Assembly: GCA_039029395.1 (NCBI GenBank)
Contig: JBCCGG010000039.1
Span: forward strand, 1 to 56,084
DNA: 56,084 nt
Direction of reading: 5' to 3'
Source of the DNA: JBCCGG01 sp039029395
GTDB taxonomy: Bacteria; Pseudomonadota; Alphaproteobacteria; Kiloniellales; JAKSDN01
The position numbers and the translations under genes were made by a program. Positions 17,810 to 25,464 of the stretch are shown piece by piece; the first letter of the stretch is position 1, and each line of letters begins with the position of its first letter. Below the pieces are notes generated by a model. That model ran no database searches. It was not told where the DNA came from and was given only the letters and a program-made list of their open reading frames with translations.

Positions 17810-18960
17810 GGGGCGAAGTAACCCTTGAGAAGGGCCAAGTAGATTGCAGTCAAGCGCTCCAGATGCTCGAGCGGTACCTGCTCGTCGACCTTGTGGGCGG
17901 TCGCGTTCAAGAGTCCGAGCTCGGCGACCGGGGCGTGGTCCTTTATGAAGCGGGCGTCCGAGGTGCCCCCGGTGGTCGAGAGCTCGGGGGACTCGCCGGT
18001 GACCTGCGCGACCGCCCGGCATACCAGATCGCTGAACGGCCCGGGCGGGCAGAGGAAGGACTCGCCGGAGATGCGGATAGAAAGGTCGTGGTCGCAGCCG
18101 CTTTCGACCAAGAGGTCGCGCAGGCGCTGCTCCAAGACCGCGCCGCTATGATGGTCGTTGAAACGAATGTTGAAGGCGGCCGTCGCCTCGGCCGGAATCA
18201 CGTTGCTTGCCGGGTTGCCGCAGTCGATCGTGGTGAGCTGTAGGCTGGACGGCGGGAAGTGCGTGCTGCCATCGTCGAGCGGCGTGCGCGCCAGCTGGTC
18301 GAGCAGGCGTACCAGGTGGTGCAAGGGATTGTCGGCCAGCTGGGGATAGGCGGTGTGGCCCTGGGTGCCGCGCAGGGTCAACTTGCCGGTCAGGCTGCCG
18401 CGCCGCCCGATCTTAACCGTGTCGCCAAGGGCTTGGGCGCTGGTCGGCTCGCCCACCAGGCAAGCGTCGAGCTTTTCGCCCCGTTCGGCCAGCCAGTCCA
18501 ACACCTTGCGGGTGCCGTTGACCGCGTCGGCCTCCTCGTCGCCGGTGATTAGAAGGCTGATCGAGCCGTCGAACGCACCGTCACGGTTTTCCAAGAAGGC
18601 CGCGGCGGCGGCGACGAACGCGGCGATCGAGCCCTTCATGTCGACCGCGCCCCGGCCGATCACGACGCCGTCCCTAAGCTCGGCCGCGAAGGGATCGCAG
18701 CTCCAGGCCGCCGTGTCGCCGACCGGCACCACGTCGGTGTGGCCGGCATAGCAAAGGTTAGGGCCCCCATCGCCGAGCCGGGCGTAGAGATTGTCGACCG
18801 GCGCGAAGCCGGTCTCCTCGAAGACCAGCCGGTGGCAGGCGAAGCCCAGTGGCTCGAGGCGCTCTTGCAGTAGGGTAAGCGCGCCGCCCTCGGCCGGGGT
18901 CACGCTGGGGCAGCGGATCAGGTCGCGGGTCAGCTCGATGCAGTCGACGGTCCCCGCCAT
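17806..18960 (-). CDS. dapE: Succinyl-diaminopimelate desuccinylase
   Basis: 384 aa, M20 metallopeptidase family. Metal-site motifs are YAGHTDVVPVGD, GRGAVDMKGSIAAFVAA and ITGDEEADAVNGT; the lid segment FNIRFNDHHS and C-terminal TTGGTSDARFI are DapE-typical. It releases succinate and LL-diaminopimelate for lysine and peptidoglycan. The ATG at 18960 lies 5 nt downstream of the dapD stop, so dapD-dapE-membrane protein form one operon. Confidence 0.95.
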   Translation of the reverse strand: MAGTVDCIELTRDLIRCPSVTPAEGGALTLLQERLEPLGFACHRLVFEETGFAPVDNLYARLGDGGPNLCYAGHTDVVPVGDTAAWSCDPFAAELRDGVVIGRGAVDMKGSIAAFVAAAAAFLENRDGAFDGSISLLITGDEEADAVNGTRKVLDWLAERGEKLDACLVGEPTSAQALGDTVKIGRRGSLTGKLTLRGTQGHTAYPQLADNPLHHLVRLLDQLARTPLDDGSTHFPPSSLQLTTIDCGNPASNVIPAEATAAFNIRFNDHHSGAVLEQRLRDLLVESGCDHDLSIRISGESFLCPPGPFSDLVCRAVAQVTGESPELSTTGGTSDARFIKDHAPVAELGLLNATAHKVDEQVPLEHLERLTAIYLALLKGYFAP

Positions 18961-18965
18961 GACGG

Positions 18966-19823
18966 TCAGTCGCGCAGCAGCTCGTTGATCGAGGTCTTGG
19001 AGCGGGTGCGCTCGTCGACCCTTTTCACGATCACAGCACAATAGAGGCTCGGCCCCGGGCTGCCGTCGGGCAGGGGCCTACCGGGCAGGGTGCCCGAGAC
19101 CACCACGGAGTATGCCGGCACCCGGCCCATGAAGACCTCGCCGGTGGTGCGGTCGACGATCTTGGTGGAGGCGCCCAGATAGACCCCCATGGACAGCACC
19201 GAGCCCTCCTCGACCCGCACGCCCTCGGCCACCTCGGCGCGGGCGCCGATGAAGCAATTGTCCTCGATGATCACCGGCCCGGCCTGAAGCGGCTCGAGCA
19301 CGCCGCCGATGCCGGCGCCGCCCGAGATGTGGCAGTTCTTGCCGATCTGGGCGCAGGAGCCGACCGTTGCCCAGGTGTCGACCATGGTGCCCGAGTCCAC
19401 GTAGGCGCCCAGATTGACGAAGCTCGGCATGAGCACGACGCCTGGCGCGATGTAGGCCGAGCGCCTGACCACGCAGTTCGGCACGGCCCGGAAGCCGGCC
19501 TGGGCGAAGCGCTCGGCATCCCAGCCGGCGAACTTGGAGGGCACCTTGTCGTACCAGCTGGAGTCACCGTGGTTGCCGTCGCGCGGCCCGCCCGGAATCG
19601 GCACCATGTCCGACAGGCGGAAGGACAGGAGCACCGCCTTTTTCAGCCATTGGTTAACCTGCCAGCCATCCTCGCTGCGCTCCGCGACCCGATAGACGCC
19701 CCGGTCGAGCCCGTCGAGCGCCATCTCGACCGCCGGACGCACGGCATCGCCGGTGGCTGGCGTGATCCCGGCGCGCTCGTCCCAGGCGCGGTCGATGGTG
19801 GCGATGAGATCCTGGAGCTCCAT
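18966..19823 (-). CDS. dapD: Tetrahydrodipicolinate N-succinyltransferase
   Basis: 285 aa. An N-terminal helical domain (LQDLIATIDRAWDERAGI) is followed by a left-handed beta-helix of hexapeptide repeats (about 110-250), with FVNLGAYVDSGTMVDTWA and ISGGAGIGGVLEPLQA. It transfers succinyl from succinyl-CoA to tetrahydrodipicolinate, the step before DapC and DapE. The ATG at 19823 has AAGGA upstream. First gene of the dapD-dapE operon. Confidence 0.95.
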   Translation of the reverse strand: MELQDLIATIDRAWDERAGITPATGDAVRPAVEMALDGLDRGVYRVAERSEDGWQVNQWLKKAVLLSFRLSDMVPIPGGPRDGNHGDSSWYDKVPSKFAGWDAERFAQAGFRAVPNCVVRRSAYIAPGVVLMPSFVNLGAYVDSGTMVDTWATVGSCAQIGKNCHISGGAGIGGVLEPLQAGPVIIEDNCFIGARAEVAEGVRVEEGSVLSMGVYLGASTKIVDRTTGEVFMGRVPAYSVVVSGTLPGRPLPDGSPGPSLYCAVIVKRVDERTRSKTSINELLRD

Positions 19824-20001
19824 GGCGGATCCTTGGGTTTGCTGGTTGACGACAGGGGCCGGAAGATGCGTGAGCGCCGGGGCCCTGTCAATCGTGCTGG
19901 CCGCCTTGCGCCGGCGCTTTCAAGATTAATCGCATTTTAACGCCAATCGGCGACAAAGTTGTTGTGTTGCAATTGCTTAAAATCGCCATGAAAGCCTTTC
20001 G

Positions 20002-20769
20002 ATGACGGATTCGAAGCTGCCAGAGGCGGGCCGCGGACTTACCGGCGAGGATCAGCCCGATCCGAGCTTGGTTTCGCTCGACGGTCTGTTCGAGCAGTTT
20101 CCCGGGCCGGTTCTCGTGGTGGCCCAGAACGGCCTGCCGATCGGCGCGAACAGCAAGTCGGCCGCCCTGGTCCAAGCCTTTCGTTCGGGTGCCCGCTTCG
20201 AGCTGAACGACGCCGTCGAGTCTGCGCTCGCCGGCAAGGTCAGCCAGATCAATCCGCTGGTGCTGGGCGACGACGGACAGGATCAGGAGTTCACCCTGGC
20301 GATTGACCTGTTGGTGCTGCCTTGGGCGGACGGCACCGCGGCGCTGCTTTTGGGCCGCGACGTGACCCTGGAGCGCAGCCTGCGCCAGGCCCTGATCGAA
20401 TCCCGCGAGCTCTACAAGGCGCTGGTGCTGATCGGCAACGACTTCGCCTGGGAGACCGACGAAAAAGGCCGCTTTACGTTCCTGGTGCCCGATACGGTGC
20501 TCGGCTATGCGGCCGACGAGTTGCTTGGCCGAACGGCGCCCGAAGTGATCGGGCCGCGCGATGCCGGAAACCCCTTCGCCACCGAGCTCGAGGTGCTGCG
20601 CAAGGACGTAGTGTGTTGCGATGCCAGCGGCCAGGCGGTCAGGCTCTCCTTGATCTCTCGGGCGCTCTATCACGCCGACGGCAGCTGCCGTGGCGCGCGC
20701 GGCGTGTGCAGAGTCGTGGGTCGTGCGGAATCCACCGAAACCGACCGGATTGCGATGACCGGCGGATAG
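20002..20769 (+). CDS. PAS-domain protein, possibly truncated signalling protein
   Basis: 255 aa. Two PAS-type regions can be seen: residues about 25-125 (LFEQFPGPVLVVAQNGLPIGAN) and 140-235 (ALVLIGNDFAWETDEKGRFT, then VLGYAADELLGRTAPEVIG). They are joined by a helix, RDVTLERSLRQALIESRELY, of the type that links PAS modules. No GGDEF, EAL, kinase or HTH output follows: the protein ends 20 residues after the second PAS core at RIAMTGG. Proteins of this kind usually carry an output domain, so this may be a sensor-only remnant or a stand-alone ligand-binding protein. It converges on argB with a 3-nt gap. Confidence 0.7.
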   Translation: MTDSKLPEAGRGLTGEDQPDPSLVSLDGLFEQFPGPVLVVAQNGLPIGANSKSAALVQAFRSGARFELNDAVESALAGKVSQINPLVLGDDGQDQEFTLAIDLLVLPWADGTAALLLGRDVTLERSLRQALIESRELYKALVLIGNDFAWETDEKGRFTFLVPDTVLGYAADELLGRTAPEVIGPRDAGNPFATELEVLRKDVVCCDASGQAVRLSLISRALYHADGSCRGARGVCRVVGRAESTETDRIAMTGG

Positions 20770-20772
20770 GGG

Positions 20773-21681
20773 CTAAGGCCGCCGGATCAGCGTACCGAGA
20801 CCGCGGTCGGTAAAGATCTCCAACAACATGGCGTGGGCCACCCGGCCGTCCAGGATGACGGCGGCCGAAACGCCGTCTTCGACTGCTTCCACGCAGGTCT
20901 CGAGCTTGGGGATCATGCCGCCGGAAACCGTGCCATCGGCAGTCAACTGGCGCACGTCCTTGGGAGAGACCTCTTGAATCAGCTGACCCTCGGGGTCGAG
21001 CACACCCGCGACGTCGGTCAGCAGCAGAAGGCGTGCGGCACCAAGCGCGGCGGCGACCGCGCCGGCCACCGTATCGGCGTTGATGTTGTAGGTCTCGCCG
21101 TTCTTGCCGACGCCGATCGGCGCGATCACCGGGATCATGCCGGACTGCTCGAGTGCGCTCAGGATTTGGGAGTTGACCTGCTTGGGCTCGCCGACGAAGC
21201 CCAGGTCCAAGAGCTTCTCGATGTTCGAGTCGGGATCGCGCTTGGAACGCCGCAGCTTTGTCGCCTGGATCAGCCCGCCGTCCTTGCCCGAGAGGCCGAT
21301 CGCCGTGCCGCCGGCGGCGTTGATGGCGGTGACGATCTGCTTGTTGATGCGCCCGGAAAGCACCATTTCGACGACCTCGACGGTCGCCTTGTCGGTGACC
21401 CGCAAGCCATCGATGAACTCGCTCTTGACCGCCAGGCGCTCGAGCATGGAGCCGATCTGCGGACCGCCGCCGTGCACCACCACCGGGTGGATGCCGATCT
21501 GCTTCAGAAGCACGATGTCGCGCGCGAACAGCCCGGCCAGGTCCTCGTCGCCCATGGCGTGGCCGCCGTACTTGATGACGAAAGTCTGGCCCGCGTAGCG
21601 CCGCATGAAGGGCAGCGCTTCGGTAATCGTGCGCGCCGTGCGTAGCCAATGCTTGGTGTCGGAGAAGCTGGTCTTTGTCAT
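20773..21681 (-). CDS. argB: Acetylglutamate kinase
   Basis: 302 aa. Amino acid kinase fold with FVIKYGGHAMGD, VVVHGGGPQIGSML, INAAGGTAIGLSGKDGGL (shown in part) and NINADTVAGAVAAAL. It phosphorylates N-acetylglutamate, the second step of arginine synthesis, and is the usual target of arginine feedback; an N-terminal helix (WLRTARTITEALPF) of the arginine-sensitive hexameric type is present. The frame continues to 21747 into the palindromic repeat; the ATG at 21681 matches the family start. Confidence 0.94.
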   Translation of the reverse strand: MTKTSFSDTKHWLRTARTITEALPFMRRYAGQTFVIKYGGHAMGDEDLAGLFARDIVLLKQIGIHPVVVHGGGPQIGSMLERLAVKSEFIDGLRVTDKATVEVVEMVLSGRINKQIVTAINAAGGTAIGLSGKDGGLIQATKLRRSKRDPDSNIEKLLDLGFVGEPKQVNSQILSALEQSGMIPVIAPIGVGKNGETYNINADTVAGAVAAALGAARLLLLTDVAGVLDPEGQLIQEVSPKDVRQLTADGTVSGGMIPKLETCVEAVEDGVSAAVILDGRVAHAMLLEIFTDRGLGTLIRRP

Positions 21682-21721
21682 GGCCGGCACTCTAAGAGTT
21701 CTGTTCAAGAGAATTCGGCAC

Positions 21722-21790
21722 CGGCCCTCTCCCTCACCCGGCCGCACACGACAATATCCTGAATGGGCGGCCGGGTTGGGGAGAGGGCCG
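21722..21790. repeat. Intergenic palindromic repeat between engB and argB
   Basis: A 23-nt arm at 21722-21744 and its near-perfect complement at 21768-21790 (2 mismatches) enclose 23 nt. The core CCCTCTCCC/GGGAGAGGG type resembles dispersed REP-like palindromes seen in many proteobacteria. In transcripts from either strand it would form a long hairpin, here between the engB 3' end and the argB start. Confidence 0.7.
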
Positions 21791-21837
21791 TTTCCGGTTT
21801 CAAGAAAGCCGCCTGTGGCGAGTTTCTCGGACAGACA

Positions 21838-22512
21838 TTAAACGCCGCCGGACGGCAGGGCCAGCGTGGCGAGCGCGGCGCGAAGCTCCTCGATGCCGGT
21901 GCCTTTGGCCGAGCTGGTGACCAGGATCTCAGGATGAGCCGCCGGGTGCTTGGCGAGCTTGCCGGCGGTCTGAGCGACCAAGGTCTTGAGCGCGCCGGGC
22001 TTGGTCTTGTCCGCCTTGGTCAAGATCACTTGGTAGACCGCGGCCGATTGATCGAGCAGCGCCATGACCTCCAGGTCGCTTCCCTTGAGGCCGTGGCGGG
22101 AATCCACCAGTAGGCAGATCCTGCGCAGCTCGGCGCGGCCTTTCAGGTAGTCCCGGGTCAGCTTGGTCCAGTCGCGGATTGCCGCCTTCGAAGCACGCGC
22201 GTAGCCATAGCCCGGCAGGTCGACCAGCGTCAGCCGCTGGGCCAGGTCGAAGAACAGCAGCTGGCGCGTGCGGCCCGGCGTGTTGGAGGTGCGTGCGAGC
22301 GTGTTGCGGCCGGTCAGCGCGTTGACCAGGCTCGATTTGCCGACGTTGGAGCGCCCGGCGAAAGCGATCTCGGGCCGGCCCAGCTGCGGCACCTGGTCGA
22401 GCGTAGCGGCGGCGATCAGAAAGCTGCACTCGGCGGCGAACAGTCGCCGGCCTTCAAGCGCCCAGTCGACCGCCGGTGCGCCAGGGTCCTGGTCAAGGGT
22501 GTCGGTCGCCAT
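21838..22512 (-). CDS. engB: Ribosome biogenesis GTPase EngB (YihA/YsxC)
   Basis: 224 aa. GTPase motifs: G1 GRSNVGKSS (about 53-61), G2 in NTPGRTRQ, G3 DLPGYGYA, G4 TKADK, G5 TSSAKGTG. The EIAFAGRSNVGKSSL block is characteristic of the EngB family, which assists 50S assembly. Lies 13 nt downstream of yidC and belongs to the rpmH-rnpA-yidD-yidC-engB-argB series. Confidence 0.94.
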   Translation of the reverse strand: MATDTLDQDPGAPAVDWALEGRRLFAAECSFLIAAATLDQVPQLGRPEIAFAGRSNVGKSSLVNALTGRNTLARTSNTPGRTRQLLFFDLAQRLTLVDLPGYGYARASKAAIRDWTKLTRDYLKGRAELRRICLLVDSRHGLKGSDLEVMALLDQSAAVYQVILTKADKTKPGALKTLVAQTAGKLAKHPAAHPEILVTSSAKGTGIEELRAALATLALPSGGV

Positions 22513-22525
22513 TGGTTCCGCCGAA

Positions 22526-24493
22526 TCAATCCTCGGCCTTCTCGGGCACCTTCTCGCGCGCCTTCCGGGCCCTGCGCCTGGCCGAGCGGCTGGGCTTCTT
22601 CTTCTTCGGCTCCGCGGTGTCGCTCGCCGCGGGCGCCGGCTCGGCTTCGGCCTCGGTCTCCTCCTCCGCCTTTTCCTTGTCCTCGCCCGGCTTTTTCTTA
22701 GGCGGCCCGGCGCTCGGCTTGGCAGCTGTCGGCTGGCGGCCGATCGGAACCCCGTGGCGCTTCATGATGACCATTTGCTGGAAGATCGAGAGCGTGTTGT
22801 TCCAGGTCCAATAGATCACCAGGCCGGCCGGGAAGGTCGCCAGCAGGAAGGTGAAGATGACCGGCATCCAGGCGAAGATCTTGGCCTGTACGGGATCGGT
22901 CGGCTGTGGGTTGAGGCGATGCTGGATGACCATCGAGAGGCCCATCAGGATGGGCCAGACGCCGATGTTGATGACGTTGAAGAGACCCAGATCCGGCACG
23001 CCCCAGGGCAAGAGGCCGAAGAGATTGAAGATCGAGGTCGGGTCCGGCTGGGAAAGATCGTGGATCCAGCCGTAGAACGGTGCCTGGCGCATCTCGATCG
23101 AGACGAACAGCACCTTGTAGAGCGCGAAGAAAACCGGAATCTGAATCAAGATCGGCAGGCAGCCGGAGAGCGGATTGGCGCCCTCCTTCTTGTAGAGCGC
23201 CATCATCTCCTGGTTCAGGCGCTGCTTGTCATCGCCGTAGCGCTCGCGCAGGCGCAGCATGTCAGGCTGCAGCTTGCGCATCTTCGCCATCGAGGCATAG
23301 GACTTGTTGGCGAGCGGGAAGAACAGGATCTTGATCAGCACCGTGACCACCAGGATCGACAGGCCGAAGTTGCCGAGCAGCACCGCGAAGTAGTGCAGCA
23401 CGTAGAAGAAGGGGATGGTCAGGAACCAGAACCAGCCGAAGTCGACCGCCCGTTCGAACAGCGGGATACCCAAGGTCTCCCGGTAGCCGTCCAGCAGCTC
23501 GACCTCCTTGGCGCCGGCGAAGAGATGGCTGGTGATCTCGAAGCTGGCGCCTGCCGGGATCGCGGTGCCCGGATAAAGGAAGTCGGCCTGGTACTTGTTT
23601 TGACCGGCCGGCGCGGTGTGCACGAAACGGGCGTCGATGGTCTTTTGCTGGTCCGGCGCGAGCACCACCATCCAGTACTTGTCGGTGATGCCGAGCCAAC
23701 CGCCCGCGCTGTTGAAGGCCATCGTGCCGGTGTCTTCGACGTCGGAGTAGTCGATCTCCTCCAGGGCGTCGTTGAACACCCCGATCAGGCCCTCGTGCAG
23801 GATGTAGAAGCCCAGGATGTCCGGATGCCCGGTGCGCGAGATCAAGCCGTAGGGCGATAGGCTGATGCTCTGCGCGCCGTTGTTCACGACCCGCTGGGTG
23901 ACCGTGAACATGTAGTTTTCGTCGAGCGCGATTTCCTGCTCGAAGCGCACGTCCTGGCTGTTAGTCCAGCTTAGGACAACCGGTGTGCCCGGGGTCAGCT
24001 CCTTCTGGCTGCTCTGCCACAGAGTCTCGCTGTTGGGCAGCTCGAGGCCGCTGTCGCCTGTCGACCAGCCGAAGTCGGCGAAGTAGGCATTGTGGGTGCC
24101 GGCCGGCGCCAGAAGCTCGATGTTGGGGCTGTTGGCGTCGAGGTTCTCCCGATACTGGGTCAGGATCAGGTCGTCGAAGCGGGCACCTTTAAGGGCGATC
24201 GAGCCGCTCAAGGTGGGCGATGAGATGGTCACCCGCGGGCTCGCATCGAGCGCATCGTCGCGCGCCACGCCCATCGCCTCAGCGCCGCCGCCGGCCGAGG
24301 GCGCGCTTACGTCCGGCGAGCCAGACGGCACGCTGCTCGGGGTCTCACCGCCCGCGGTTTCCGTCGTCTGCGCTTGCTGGGCCTGCTGTTGGGCCAGGCG
24401 CTCGCGCTCCGGGGCGTTGAAGAAGAACTCAAAGCCGAACAGGATGGCGACCGAGATGACGATCGCGAGTATCAGATTGCGGTTGTCGATCAC
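22526..24493 (-). CDS. yidC: Membrane protein insertase YidC
   Basis: 655 aa, long Gram-negative form. N-terminal membrane segment (NRNLILAIVISVAILFGFEF), a large periplasmic beta domain (about 60-370), then the conserved 60KD_IMP core with FPLANKSYASMAKMRKLQP, NPLSGCLPILIQIPVFFALY and TFPAGLVIYWTWNNTLSIFQ. The tail (about 600-655) is Ala/Glu/Lys-rich and ends in a basic stretch suited to ribosome contact. It inserts membrane proteins alone or with Sec. Start is a GTG at 24493 that overlaps the yidD stop (GTGA); the longer frame upstream lies inside yidD. Confidence 0.93.
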   Translation of the reverse strand: MIDNRNLILAIVISVAILFGFEFFFNAPERERLAQQQAQQAQTTETAGGETPSSVPSGSPDVSAPSAGGGAEAMGVARDDALDASPRVTISSPTLSGSIALKGARFDDLILTQYRENLDANSPNIELLAPAGTHNAYFADFGWSTGDSGLELPNSETLWQSSQKELTPGTPVVLSWTNSQDVRFEQEIALDENYMFTVTQRVVNNGAQSISLSPYGLISRTGHPDILGFYILHEGLIGVFNDALEEIDYSDVEDTGTMAFNSAGGWLGITDKYWMVVLAPDQQKTIDARFVHTAPAGQNKYQADFLYPGTAIPAGASFEITSHLFAGAKEVELLDGYRETLGIPLFERAVDFGWFWFLTIPFFYVLHYFAVLLGNFGLSILVVTVLIKILFFPLANKSYASMAKMRKLQPDMLRLRERYGDDKQRLNQEMMALYKKEGANPLSGCLPILIQIPVFFALYKVLFVSIEMRQAPFYGWIHDLSQPDPTSIFNLFGLLPWGVPDLGLFNVINIGVWPILMGLSMVIQHRLNPQPTDPVQAKIFAWMPVIFTFLLATFPAGLVIYWTWNNTLSIFQQMVIMKRHGVPIGRQPTAAKPSAGPPKKKPGEDKEKAEEETEAEAEPAPAASDTAEPKKKKPSRSARRRARKAREKVPEKAED

Positions 24494-24774
24494 TCGGAGC
24501 GCTCCATGGTCAGCCGACCGTGCCCGCGCGCGGGCCACAGCGTGGCCTTGTCGGGAACTGGGTCGTGGCCGCAGCCGGCCCAGGGATTGCAGCGCAGGAC
24601 GCGGCGCGTGCCGAGCCACAAGCCGATCAGCACGCCGTGACGCTCGATCGCCTCGGCGGTGTAGGCCGAGCAACTGGGGCTATAGCGGCAGCTCGCCGGT
24701 ATCACGGGCGAGATGACGTTCTGATAGAAGCAGATAAGCTCGATCGCCAGCCAGCTGAGGGCGCGTTTCACCAC
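24490..24774 (-). CDS. yidD: Membrane protein insertion efficiency factor YidD
   Basis: 94 aa from a GTG at 24774; a second GTG follows at 24771. AAGGA lies 10 nt upstream. The whole family signature is present: FYQNVISPVIPASCRYSPSC, then SAYTAEAIERHG and RCNPWAGCGHDPVP. The hydrophobic N-terminal helix associates with the inner membrane. Sits between rnpA and yidC, its normal place; the yidC start overlaps its stop. Confidence 0.92.
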   Translation of the reverse strand: MVKRALSWLAIELICFYQNVISPVIPASCRYSPSCSAYTAEAIERHGVLIGLWLGTRRVLRCNPWAGCGHDPVPDKATLWPARGHGRLTMERSE

Positions 24775-24788
24775 GGTCTTAGGATCCT

Positions 24789-25157
24789 TCAGGCTCTGGT
24801 ACGCGGCTTGGCCGGGGCCGAAACCCGCCTGAGCGCCTGGCGCAGATCCCCCAGCAGCAGGCCGTAGGGCCGCTTGAGCGTCCCGGCCCGGGCGATCACA
24901 ACGTAGTCGCGCCCAGCCCGGCCATCTTGGGGCAGGACCTCGGCGACGGCCGCCTTGAGGCGTCGGCGCGCCCGGTTGCGGTCGACCGCGTTGCCGACCT
25001 TGCGGCTCGCCGTGAAACCGATGCCGATGTCGTCGCCCGGCGCGTCCTGGACGGCAGACCCCGCTTGCAGGACGAGCCCCGGCGTTGCCCACTTGCGGCC
25101 GCTGCGGGCCACCCGTAGGAACTCGGGGCGTGTCTTCAGGCGCCGAAGAGTCGGCAT
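24789..25157 (-). CDS. rnpA: Ribonuclease P protein component
   Basis: 122 aa. The RNA-binding motif GNAVDRNRARRRLK (about 55-68) follows IGFTASRKV, and the N terminus begins MPTLRRLKTRPEFLRVARSG. The protein pairs with RNase P RNA in tRNA 5' maturation. The upstream frame extension passes through rpmH in another frame and is rejected. It lies 5 nt downstream of rpmH. Confidence 0.93.
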   Translation of the reverse strand: MPTLRRLKTRPEFLRVARSGRKWATPGLVLQAGSAVQDAPGDDIGIGFTASRKVGNAVDRNRARRRLKAAVAEVLPQDGRAGRDYVVIARAGTLKRPYGLLLGDLRQALRRVSAPAKPRTRA

Positions 25158-25162
25158 TGGCT

Positions 25163-25297
25163 TTAGGCGGTCAGGCGCTTGCGGCCCTTCGCACGGCGTC
25201 GCGCGATCACGCGGCGGCCGCCTACCGTGGCCATACGGGCCCGAAATCCGTGGCGGCGCTTGCGGACAAGCACACTGGGCTGAAACGTGCGCTTCAC
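25163..25297 (-). CDS. rpmH: 50S ribosomal protein L34
   Basis: 44 aa, too short for a 60-residue cut-off. The translation begins MKRTFQPSVLVRKRRHGFRA and ends KGRKRLTA, a standard L34. Start is a GTG at 25297 with GGAG 8 nt upstream. It is the first gene of the rpmH-rnpA-yidD-yidC series and has a consensus promoter at 25340-25368. Confidence 0.95.
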   Translation of the reverse strand: MKRTFQPSVLVRKRRHGFRARMATVGGRRVIARRRAKGRKRLTA

Positions 25298-25339
25298 GAT
25301 CTATACTCCATGGCACTGCGGGATGAGTTACAGCCGCGC

Positions 25340-25368
25340 TGTATAAGGGCGCCTCCGGCGTCTGTCAA
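25340..25368 (-). promoter_or_regulatory. Strong sigma-70 promoter of the rpmH operon
   Basis: On the minus strand TTGACA (25368-25363) and TATACA (25345-25340) are separated by exactly 17 nt. The start site would lie about 35 nt before the rpmH GTG. Near-perfect consensus suits a ribosomal protein operon. Confidence 0.75.
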
Positions 25369-25464
25369 CGCAAGCCAAGCGATTCGAGGGGTGTCTTAGC
25401 GGTTGCGCTCGGCGGCGCTCTGGACTCAAATCGGGGGCGCATAGGAAATGCCCTTAGGGGGACC

